Positions 55,590 to 64,000 of a DNA stretch of 64,000 nucleotides are shown piece after piece. Positions within the stretch are counted from its first letter, which is position 1. Every line of letters starts with the position of its first letter. Position numbers and translations under genes: made by a program. This DNA comes from Apiosordaria backusii (taxonomy: Eukaryota; Ascomycota; Sordariomycetes; Sordariales; Lasiosphaeriaceae): assembly GCA_030549205.1 (NCBI GenBank), contig JAUKTV010000018.1, positions 1 to 64,000 on the forward strand, written 5' to 3'. A model generated the notes under the pieces. The model was not told where the DNA came from. It did not search any database and saw only the letters and a list, made by a program, of their open reading frames with translations.

Positions 55590-57682
55590 TCATAGAGTGA
55601 AATTCATGCTCGCACTCCGACTCCCCTCTCCGCCTTGCCCTTTCAAGTGGGCGCTTGACCCCTTGAACAAACTCTGCCAGATATAGGCCTCGCTCAGCAA
55701 GAGCTCAATGTCCTTTTCTGTCCAGTCCCTTGTTGGCAGCGACTGCAAAAACATCATGATTTCTTGGAAATCCATCTTGACTAGCTTGTCTGACCATTTC
55801 ACCAGAAATGCGGCGCAGACGTACAGATGGAATTCAGAGAAACCTTGTTCTTCCGCCTATGGTTCTTGTCAGCAACCTTGAGTGTTCATTGTGAGAGAAG
55901 GATACAACAAAACATACCATGTAAGTATCCCACATCCGTATCGTATTCTTCACGCTAATCTCCCTCATCAACAAGCAGTTCATCCACCTGAAACTGAACT
56001 GGATGAATTCCACCTGTTCCTTCTCCAAATGTTTCGCCAATCCGGCATCAATTCTCGCCGTCAGATCCCTCAGCGCGGAAACCTGCCGCTGAATCCCCGG
56101 CTGAGCAACAATATAGTGGTCCTGGATCCCATCCAACAGCTTGGTCAGGCACCAGAATGAGTCCGCCTCCACCGCGTCCAGCACCGCCTTAGGAAGCTGA
56201 CCTGGGTCCATTCCACTTTCGATGTCCGGATCTGTGATGTACGTCCCCAGGAAAACCTGCCAAAATGGTGTGACCAAGTCGTTGATGCCCTGAACATACC
56301 CACTGGCTGGGTGGCGGACGGCCCACACGTAGAGGATGCGCTCAAGCGATCGCTGTGTGGCCTCGTAGCTGTAAAGTTCGATGTGGGGATTTGTGCGGGG
56401 GACGTCGATGCTGATTTGGTGCCAGATGGCTTCGTCTAAACCTCGGTTTGTGCCTCGGGGTGGTGCACTGCTTCCTGGTGGTGGTTGTCCACCCCTTTTT
56501 CGAAAGCTTGGCGAACTCCGTCAAGGTATTCTTTTCTTTTTCGTTCAAGGGTGGCTACCCTTCTTTCAGAGCTGGTGGGGAGGTAACTGAGGAGGAGTTG
56601 CCAGGTCATGGCACGCACTTCTTCTGGGACCCCAGACCATGCCAGTGACCTGAGATCGGGCAGCGGCATTGTAGAGGCTTGAAGGAGCTTCTTGAACTTG
56701 TTTATTCTTGTTATCCTGGAATTTATGGCGTCGACTTCTTTGGGGGTGGCGTTGGCGGGTATGGAGGGGTGGTTGATCAGATGGAGGGCGTTGGCAGGGT
56801 CGCGCAGGATCTCCTTATACTGTGGCCGTAGTATTTTTCCTTCGCTCTTCTTTGGCATCGGGTAACTTGCTGCTGGCCTCTCAATTGCAATATCTTCGCT
56901 GTTTGAGTATCGTCTTTCTCGACCGCCGCCGTTGAGTGTGTCGCCCGTATGTGCCCTGCTTTGTTCGGCCTTTTTCCTTGTCCTCCTCTTCATATTGGAA
57001 AGGCTGGGAAGCCCAAAATCGTCTCCGTCGTCCGACTCATAGTCGTACATGTCCTCGGCTTCATCGGCGGTCCAATCATCGTTGGTGCTGGAGAGGAAGT
57101 TCATATATTGCTTGAAAGGGGGTGATTTGCTTGGCCGCGTCGTCGGGGATGCGGTCGGTACTCGTTCAAGGGCCGACGTCGCTGATGGCGGGGTTCTTGG
57201 GCGCGATCCGGACCCAGAAATATTTCTGCCCCCTAATCAGTCCTGCTGCACATAACAATGTTTTGATATAAAACGCACAAGGAATCGAACTTGAGAATGT
57301 CGGCATGTGAATAGGCGGCGCCGACCACCAAACTCGAGTCGCGTGTTGTCTTCTTGAGAGGCGGGGTGTCCCGCTGAGGGGCCTTCCAGAAGGGCGAAGC
57401 AGAGCTGTAGATGTCACTGTCAGGATCATTGATAATACATAACAGGGTCCTTGAAAAAGGGGCAACACATACTCGGACCTTTCTACAATGCACCCAACGG
57501 CACAGTTAGTATACAGGTATTTTGGGAATCATAGCGGGCGCGAACTGCACATACCAACTTGCACCATCTCCTGCTGCAGAGCACAGGTTCGTCAGTTGCT
57601 GCTGGAAGCACATGAAGGCACACCGACGGGAGCTTACCTGGGGAGTGGCCTTCTTGCCGCCGGCGGAAGAAGAAAACATCAT
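55590..57682 (-). CDS. gyp1: Gyp1-type TBC-domain Rab GTPase-activating protein, with an apparent one-base frameshift
   Basis: TBC proteins stimulate GTP hydrolysis by Rabs; Gyp1 acts on Ypt1 at the Golgi. Exons (minus): 57638-57682, 57555-57573, 57473-57482 (10 nt), 57279-57416, 55918-57225, 55590-55856. The spliced N-terminus reads MMFSSSAGGKKATPQ, then ERSDDIYSSASPFWKAP and HADILKFDS. The first frame runs through LPDLRSLAWSGVPEEVR to YLDGVRQAFEKG and hits a stop at 56,436-56,438 (333 residues). The TBC catalytic part continues in the -1 frame from about 56,500: GLDEAIWHQI, SIDVPRTNP (arginine finger), SGYVQGINDL (glutamine finger), and FSFRWMNCLLMREI. No GT/AG intron joins the frames; one missing base in the A5/G4 run at 56,492-56,500 explains it. 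Either an assembly error or a disabled gene. With one more base the product would be 595 residues. Confidence 0.85.
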
Positions 57683-58259
57683 GAATTACTGGCAAGGTCG
57701 TCTCGCAATAGCATGGCTCTGGATCAGGAGACTGGTAATCTGTTGGTCTTGGGAGAGCCGTTACTTCGATGTCTGGGCTCCAAGAGAGGCCAGCTGTTGC
57801 CAGCTTTGGGCAGTTGATGTCCCTTTGATCGCTGGCTTGACAACCTTAACATCAGCAGGTGAATGGCTGACTGGCCAGTGCGTCATTCCCCGCCCTGACC
57901 CGCAGTTGATCTTTCCCCAAGGCAATTCCAGGGGCCCAGCCACTGAAGCCTGGGCGGACAGACCCACTTTGACACAACTGGACCTGCGCCTTGACTTTTG
58001 GCAGCAGCGCAGTCGAACTCTGATTTCCAGTCAACAACTTTATCCGTCTTCACCAACTCGGAGCACATTTTGTGATTGCCGGTATCGATTCTTCATTGAA
58101 GGGCAGTCTTGTCTTTCACCATCTTTCCACTTCTCCTGCGGGCTTTTTTTTTTCGTTTGTTCTATATTCAGCGCCCGTATCTATTCCACCAGCTCGGCGC
58201 GATACCGCGTTTGACACCTTGACCACCACGACCAAAAGCGCGTGGAGAACACCGGCATC
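57683..58259. promoter_or_regulatory. Divergent promoter region, TBC gene / Hrp1-like gene
   Basis: 577 bp between two divergent starts. The sequence just before 58,260 is a C/A-rich leader (ACACCGGCATCATGAC). No other feature recognised. Confidence 0.5.
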
Positions 58260-61200
58260 ATGACAGAACCCGAGAACTTCGACGATGAGCTGTTTGCCGA
58301 CCTGTATGTGACCACTTTTATATCTTTGTTGATGATGGAGCATACGCGCTAACTAGCGACAGCTACAACGATGATGATGGGGCACCGCCCAAGCCGGCTG
58401 CCGCAGCTCAGCCTGATCAGTACGCCTCAGTGCAACCGACCACAGAATCCCGGCAAGAAGACACCTACGACTCCCACCAATACAATGACTATGGTGGCGG
58501 AGGTGAGAACGGCAACATGAATCAGGATGAAGAAGAGGAAGAGGACGACGACGATGACATTGATTTCAATCTCGGTAACGGCCCTTCGGCCACACTGACC
58601 CACCATGACCAACACGATCACAACGACAACCAGAACAACTCTCACCATGAAGAGAGACAAGCATACAGCACGCCCTCAGCGCCTGCTCCTCAGACCAAGG
58701 GTCCCAATGCCAAAGAAGACGGGTAAGTCGTAATCTCTTTTTGTTGACAGTTGACAAGTATGCATTGTGCATGTGTGAATCGCACTACTCCTATCGGACC
58801 ATCATTCGCTGCTGGAGCGAGGATCATTCCCCGATCGGTTGGGGTTTCAAAGAGCAGGAGGGCAAGGGCTGGGGGATGGAGCAAGCTGGGCAGGGGGCTA
58901 TGGGATTAAAGGCTGCGGCCTAGCATGATGAGGACGCGAGGAATTTGGCCAGCAAGAGGCAGGTCTCCTGGTGGAAACGACCATGCGAAGATGATGTCGC
59001 AAATAGCTATGCAAAGCTGGTTTGTCAGGCAAAGTGTAATGCCACAAAGAGGAGGGCTGTGCTGTGAGGGTTGGGCTCCCCAAAGACACGCCGAAAACTT
59101 GCGCCAAAAAACGATAATGGATGAGGAGCGATGCTCCTGCCTTCTGTAGCCCAGTCGCAGATAATCTTAGCTCTGGCAGCTAGAGAAAGATATCGCAGCG
59201 AATAGCGCAGCAACCAGGACAGACGTACCTAGCTTGACGATAGGCAAGAAGAGCTCGAGACAGGAAACAAGAAAGATTTCGACAAGACCTTTTGCTGGCA
59301 CTCCTGCTCTGCACCTTTCTTCTCACTTGTGGGAATTTGCTGTGCACCGCATCAGTTCTTATCAACGGTTTGAAATTTTCTGCTGCGGCCGCCACGATGG
59401 AGCATGACACCACGACTCGACATCCACCATCTTCTCCCGAAGACTACATTCCTTTATCACCAAGCGATGTATCTGAAGATGACTGCATTCCTCTATCGCT
59501 CAGCCAAATAGCTGGGCGAGACTACATCCCTCTCTCGCCCAGCGACTGCTCCCCGACCATCACTTCGACCTCATCGCCACTTTCTTACTTGGCTATCTCG
59601 GTGGGGACCGCAGAAGAACCCGGAGACCACGATGCCAATAGCGAGGATGGCGACTCGTATGATGAACGCCCGAGGATCAAATATGCGAAAAAAGACGATA
59701 GGTGTGAACCAAGCAACGCCACCAAAACACGGGAAGCAGCATCGCTCAATGTTTGCTTTTCCGCCATCCACCCACCCACACCCACCCCCCAGACAAGCTG
59801 TCCTGGGTCTCTTCCCACTACCCATCATCCCTCTCTATCCATCCTCGCACTCCATCCGATCCGGTGTAGTCAGCCGGGTGTTTGCCAGCCAACCAGCCCG
59901 CACACATATACAAGCCTCATGACAAGAAACAACAATCCAGCTTCCGGAAGTCGGAGGAAATGGGGGTTTATTGTTTTCCAAGAATGATGCCAGGCTGCCT
60001 GCTGCCCTCTTGCTCATTTTTTCCTTGGCCGATGCGGGAAAGGGCCATACATATGTTGATGCTGAGACGATTATGGAATATCTTTTTTGAGAAAGTTGAG
60101 CACATGGAGAAAAAGAAGATGAGGCTAACATGGCACGATATGCCTTTTTGTTTTAGAAAGATGTTTATTGGAGGTCTCAACTGGGAAACTACCGATCGTA
60201 TGTATCTCTTTTTCTAGCCACAAGTACTTCAGTCAGACAGCAGATGCTAATACATGGTGATAAATACAGAGTCACTCAGGGACTACTTTTCACAGTTCGG
60301 CGAGGTTGTCGAGTGCACCGTCATGAGAGATGGCGCCACCGGCCGGTCGCGTGGCTTCGGTTTCTTGACGTTCAAGGACCCCAAGACTGTCAATATTGTC
60401 ATGGTCAAGGAGCATTATCTTGATGGCAAGATTGTAAGTTATCATAACATCACTTCTCTCCCCTCCCCCCCTCCCCCCCAAAAAAAAACACTATGTCAAA
60501 TATGCTGATGCGAACCGTCAAACAGATTGACCCTAAGCGTGCCATCCCCCGCGACGAGCAAGAGAAAACCAGCAAGATCTTTGTCGGCGGCGTCAGCCAA
60601 GAGACCACCGACCACGAGTTCAGAGAGTACTTTGCCCAGTTTGGCCGCGTCGTCGACGCAACCCTCATGATGGACAAGGACACGGGCCGCCCGCGCGGGT
60701 TCGGCTTCGTCACGTTTGAATCCGAGGCCGGAGTCGAGGCTTGTCTCTCTGCCAACCTGGAGATCCACGGCAAGCCCATCGAAGTCAAAAAGGCCCAGCC
60801 TAGAGGCAACCTCCGAGAGGAAGAGGAGAATAACCGGCGCGCTGGCGGACCTGGCGGCGGGAAATTTGGCAAGAGAGGCGGGCAGGGTGGGAACGGCATG
60901 GATGATGGCTCTCAGATGGGCGGCATGGGGGGCATGGGAGGTGGAGCGGGGGGGATGACGCCGCAGGTGATGGCGCAGTATCTCCAGCGGATGCAGCAGG
61001 CTTTCAGCATGATGCAGCAGCAGATGATGATGAACCGGAACATGAACCCGGCCATGATGCAAATGATGCAGATGCAGCAGATGCAGCAGATGCAGGCTAT
61101 GATGCAGCAGGCTCAGCAGGCCGGCGGGGGAAGAGGCAACGGGCAGAATCCGATGGCAGCGATGGGGCAGATGAACCCGGCTATGATGCAGCAGATGCAG

Positions 61201-61830
61201 GCTATGATGGCTCAGCAAGGGGGCGGTGGTGCTGGTGGTCCCGGTGGTCCGGGGGGGATGCCTGCTGGCCCTGGCAGCGTTGGCGGTCCTGGTAGTCCCA
61301 TGGGCATGCACGGTCAGGTTGGCAGCCCTCTCGGCAGCTCTGGCCAGGGTGGTGGCGGTAATAATGGTGGCCCGGGGAGCAGGGCTGGATATAATGCCTA
61401 CGACCAGCAGCAGTTTGAGCAGCAAAAGTACGAACAGCAGAACCAGGGCCGTCGGGGTGGCAGCAGAGGCGCGCCGGATATGCAGGTGGCTTATAACCAA
61501 GGCGGCTATGGCGGGGGCGGCGGCGGTAGCATGAGCTCACAGGGAGGCCAGGGCGCTCCGACCAGCTGGGAAGGCATGTATGATGATGTTCCCCAGCCGA
61601 TCATGTCTACTGGCGGTGGTGGCGGATATGGTGGTGGTGGAAGGAACTTCAAGAACCGGGGACACAACAACCAGCACCAGATGTCCATGTCGCCTGGGCC
61701 GTCTGACCCTATGAACGCGCCTCCTGCTAATGCACCTACTGGGCCGAAAAACGCTGGCAGACCTGGGGCCAACTACCGCGGTGGTGGAAGGGGAGGCAAC
61801 CGTGGGTTCCATCCTTATGCTAGGGGCTAG
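58260..61830 (+). CDS. hrp1: Hrp1-like two-RRM nuclear RNA-binding protein
   Basis: Exons 58260-58303, 58363-58722, 60157-60197, 60270-60433 and 60526-61830 give 637 residues. The family (yeast Hrp1/Nab4, CFIB) binds UA-rich sites in mRNA 3' ends, aiding cleavage/polyadenylation and export. The N-terminus MTEPENFDDELFADLYNDDDG is followed by an acidic, His/Asn-rich stretch. RRM1 has KMFIGGLNW (RNP2, from residue 136) and SRGFGFLTF (RNP1); RRM2 has KIFVGGVSQ and PRGFGFVTF, linked by KIIDPKRAIPRDEQEKTSK, the Hrp1-type linker. A Met/Gln-rich then Gly-rich tail (RGG-like) ends FHPYARG. Intron 2 (58,723-60,156) is 1,434 nt, some 20 times the usual length, and carries a separate coding-like exon. 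Intron 1 uses the AG at 58,361-58,362, because the AG at 58,355-58,356 lies too close to the CTAAC branch site. Confidence 0.9.
59397..59701 (+). CDS. Putative alternative first exon (or nested gene) inside intron 2 of the Hrp1-like gene
   Basis: An ATG at 59,397 sits in the context GCCGCCACGATGG. It opens a frame encoding MEHDTTTRHPPSSPEDYIPL and on, with three 13-residue repeats starting near residues 16, 29 and 42 (DYIPLSPSD / DCIPLSLSQ / DYIPLSPSD). Copies 1 and 3 of the nonapeptide differ at six nucleotides, all synonymous, which points to selection on protein. Acidic sequence follows, to RIKYAKKDDR. At 59,701 the frame is in phase 2 before GTGTGA; joining to 60,157 gives R-KMFIGGLNW, in frame with RRM1. 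Unspliced, the frame continues to a stop at 59,987 (196 residues). Donor strength is only moderate and no transcript is visible, so this is inference from sequence. Confidence 0.45.
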
Positions 61831-62221
61831 GATCGATCTGGCAGGGGTAGAGGGCAACGGGACGAGCATTACTATTGAGGTTGGTCTTTATTCGGGGGGC
61901 AGTCATGGCACAGGTTGGGTGATGTGTGAGGCAGAGGTAATAGGTCAGTGAGAAGGAGAGGTAAGGCAAGGGCAAAGGGGGAGGATAAAAGTCAAAAAGA
62001 CCAAAACATAGCGGATGGATGGGAAGCAGAGTGGTGGCGCCCGTGCGATGGGCTTCGTTGTATTATACCTAGCAGCTTTGCGCAATGTTATTTGCTTGAG
62101 TATTGTCATGTGTGATACTGTGGCCGTTCAAGTGATATCTGCATGTACTCTCTCAAGTGGTGAATTATGCCACTACCACAAAACAGCGTGAAAGGTTGAC
62201 TTTCAACATCCAGAAATAAAT
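61831..62221. other. Tail-to-tail 3' UTR region, Hrp1-like gene / PhyH-family gene
   Basis: 391 bp with both 3' ends. No gene or distinct element seen. Confidence 0.5.
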
Positions 62222-63175
62222 TTACTTATACAACCTCGTAAACCCTTCCTCCGGCGGCTGCAACCAATTCCTCTCATCATAGACATACCCCTCCCCCTGC
62301 TCGATCACATGAAAAGTATAAATTATCCTCCCCTTCTTGCTCAGATTCCTCTCGCTCTTGTGAAGCAAATTCCCATGTATCAGCACCAGATCCCCCGCCT
62401 TGACCTCCCCCATCACATACTCTTCCTCCTTTTCCTTCCCCTCCTCCCCCTCTATTCCATACTTCATCTCCTTGGTATCCGTCGGGAACCTCGGCCCCGT
62501 ATTCTCCACCATCTCCGTTCCCGTCTTGCCCCCCCTCACCAGCCGCTGCTTGATCGGGCTCCAAAGATGCGACCCGGGCAAGAAGCTCAAGCACCCATTC
62601 TCTTTCGTTGCGTCCTCCAGTGCGTACCAAAACCCCACGGCCGAAGGGGGGTCGGTGTACAAGAAGGTGCTGTCCTGATGGGGAGGGACAGCTCCCCCTA
62701 TTTCCGGCTGTTTGCAAATCACCATACTCTGCAAGCACCTCGGGTCCCTGTAACCCAAATCCCGCGCGACATCTCTCGGGAGGGCCTTCTGCCCGGGTAC
62801 TCCAGCAAGTAACTCCGCAAAGGGGGGTGATAATCCATGCAAGAAATGCCCGATCTTGTTCACGGCGCGCTCTTTGGGTTTGGTGAGGGTTCCGTCGGGG
62901 CCAAAGGCGTCCTCTTCAAAAAAGAAGCGGAGCTTGTCACCAGACGACAAAAAGTAGTCGTCGCCTACGTGTTCGGTTCCGTCATCGCCGCCGGTGGAGA
63001 ATTTGGTCAGGGGGTGGGTGGTGATGTCTAGCGAGGAGAGCAGGGAGTGGGTTTCATTCAGGAGGGCGGTGACGGTTTGGGGAGGTAGGGCGGAGGGGAT
63101 GATGAGGTAGCCGTTGGTGTGGAAGAAGGAGAGCTGGTCGGGGGTGAGGCCGGGTTTGGGTTCTGGGGAGGTCAT
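62222..63175 (-). CDS. Phytanoyl-CoA dioxygenase-family (PhyH) Fe(II)/2-oxoglutarate oxygenase
   Basis: Single exon, 317 residues from MTSPEPKPGLTPDQLSFFHT. The frame is open further upstream to 63,355, but 63,175 gives the usual PhyH start: a first helix LTPDQLSFFHTNGYLIIP. The metal triad is visible: His166 and Asp168 in PPHQDSTF, and His272 in IHGNLLHKSERN, with Arg283 eleven residues after the distal His in the position that salt-bridges 2-oxoglutarate. FWYALEDATKENGCLSFLPGSH is the typical strand-turn block. A Glu/Lys-rich insert (about 240-255) looks specific to this lineage. It resembles PHYHD1-type proteins more than peroxisomal phytanoyl-CoA hydroxylase, and I see no PTS1 at the C-terminus (ends RLYK). 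The substrate is unknown. Confidence 0.88.
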   Translation of the reverse strand: MTSPEPKPGLTPDQLSFFHTNGYLIIPSALPPQTVTALLNETHSLLSSLDITTHPLTKFSTGGDDGTEHVGDDYFLSSGDKLRFFFEEDAFGPDGTLTKPKERAVNKIGHFLHGLSPPFAELLAGVPGQKALPRDVARDLGYRDPRCLQSMVICKQPEIGGAVPPHQDSTFLYTDPPSAVGFWYALEDATKENGCLSFLPGSHLWSPIKQRLVRGGKTGTEMVENTGPRFPTDTKEMKYGIEGEEGKEKEEEYVMGEVKAGDLVLIHGNLLHKSERNLSKKGRIIYTFHVIEQGEGYVYDERNWLQPPEEGFTRLYK

Positions 63176-63823
63176 TTTAGGTCGAGTATGGAATTTGAGT
63201 CCGAGTTGGGAATACAAGGTAAATGCGATGATGGTGGTCAGAACTGTGTTACCTGGTACGTGAGGCGTGAGAGTGAAGGTGAGAGCTACATAGGTAGTGA
63301 AGCTTGTGAGTGTTGGAGCTACCCCGCTACGAGATACACCGAGCGATAACCGCAACTACCCGTCCTGATAAAACAGGCAAACATCATCACCAGATCACAT
63401 TCAACTTACACAGATAGCTCACTCAGTGTCTGATACTGTTTAATTGTCAAAGACCATCGATTGTTCATACCTGCCATAAAAACTCAAGAGCACCGCCATG
63501 TACTTGAGCAAAAGCAGTTCCATTTCCCGAGCCAGCCTGTTCCAGCCTTGCAATATCGACTCGAATCATCCCATGTACTCTGCAAAAAATGAAAGGATAT
63601 ACACAAATCTCTCGTTGACCCATCCAAACCAAGAAAAATCAAAAGCCCATCCGTCGATACCAAGCCATCAAGGTAAATCGCCGCAAAGAGTAGGTATCCG
63701 AATTGAAAACCAAAAACAAGCATATCGCAACCGAGATAAACCAACGCAATTCCTCAAACCGTCACCCTCCCACCACCCATTCGCCCTCAACGCCACATCC
63801 CCTCCCCTTTTCTCCCCAGCTAC
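63176..63823. other. Upstream region of the PhyH-family gene and 3' end of the last gene
   Basis: 648 bp. It contains the PhyH leader/promoter and the putative 3' UTR of the partial minus-strand gene that runs off the right edge. No other gene seen. Confidence 0.45.
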
Positions 63824-64000
63824 TCACTTCCTCAAAACAGCATCATAAAAGCTCACCACCCCGCCCACCGCAGTACCTACCAACACGCCCTTCCACCCAC
63901 TATAAACCGCTCCGTTGATCCTCCCAACATTCACCGGATCAATCAGCCCACCAAACGTCACCCCCTGCGCGTAAACCACATACGTCGCCAGCGCCTTGAC
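63824..64000 (-). CDS. 3' end of a small membrane-like protein, truncated by the window edge
   Basis: 58 C-terminal codons are visible, reading VKALATYVVYAQGVTFGG, VNVGRINGAVYSGWKGVLVG and VGGVVSFYDAVLRK, then TGA. Gly/Ala/Val-rich segments suggest one or two membrane helices. The stop overlaps GTGAGT, so a splice donor (AGGAA|GTGAGT) is an alternative to termination. I do not recognise the family. The rest of the gene lies beyond position 64,000. Confidence 0.6.
   Translation of the reverse strand, partial: VKALATYVVYAQGVTFGGLIDPVNVGRINGAVYSGWKGVLVGTAVGGVVSFYDAVLRK

Noticed and set aside
56490..56500. Programmed -1 frameshifting in the TBC gene.
   Set aside because: The A5/G4 run does not form a canonical X XXY YYZ slippery heptamer in the incoming frame, and such a mechanism is not known for this family; a missing base is simpler.
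57166..57240. Acceptor at TTAG (rc of 57,235-57,238) for intron 4 of the TBC gene.
   Set aside because: It places the AG only a few bases from the branch site and puts the downstream exon out of frame; the CAG ending at 57,226 gives a 53-nt intron and the correct frame.
60493..61500. Long minus-strand open frame opposite the Hrp1-like gene, and similar antisense frames opposite the PNUTS-like gene (47,381-48,283).
   Set aside because: These are shadows of repetitive Gly/Met/Gln or Ser/Ala/Lys codons on the coding strand, with no independent features.

Overview
The window looks like nuclear DNA of a filamentous ascomycete, most likely a sordariomycete (Sordariales-like). The evidence is short introns of about 50-100 bp with GT..AG ends and CTAAC/CTGAC branch sites, the protein families and their sequence style (an Arp1 close to Neurospora RO-4, a class III chitin synthase), and an AT-rich repeat block whose copies differ by C-to-T and G-to-A changes, as expected from repeat-induced point mutation (RIP). 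The species cannot be named from the sequence.

Region 1 (1 to about 11,160) is one RIP-degraded block with no intact gene. It holds two opposed copies of a Ty1/Copia LTR retrotransposon. Copy A is on the minus strand and runs off the left edge. Copy B is on the plus strand, 5'-truncated in gag, with recognisable integrase, reverse transcriptase and RNase H relics. Three LTR copies carry a 33-bp triplicated repeat; two of them abut as a 1.38-kb palindrome. An unassigned degenerate stretch (9,191-11,160) ends abruptly about 0.4 kb before RAD52.

Region 2 (11,161-64,000) is ordinary gene space with 14 genes. In order: RAD52 (+), a 1797-residue disordered protein (-), the dynactin actin Arp1 (+), a Par32/DUF3602-like protein (-), an unassigned protein (+), class III chitin synthase (-), the Sec1/Munc18 protein Sly1 (-), a PNUTS-like PP1-binding CCCH protein (+), phosphopantothenoylcysteine decarboxylase (-), a NASP/Sim3-type histone chaperone (+), a Gyp1-type TBC Rab-GAP with an apparent one-base frameshift (-), an Hrp1-like two-RRM protein (+), a phytanoyl-CoA-dioxygenase-family protein (-) and the 3' end of a small membrane-like protein (-). 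There is no operon logic. Sly1 and the Gyp1-type GAP both act in ER/Golgi traffic and chitin synthase is a secretory cargo, but their proximity is probably chance.

Points that deserve attention: (i) a coding-like exon inside the unusually long second intron of the Hrp1-like gene, with a 39-bp protein repeat that diverges only synonymously and a splice phase fitting the RRM exons, suggesting an alternative N-terminus; (ii) the decarboxylase gene, split into 12 exons, several of 11-29 nt, and easily missed; (iii) the frameshift upstream of the TBC catalytic domain; (iv) the nested, palindromic retrotransposon architecture next to RAD52.
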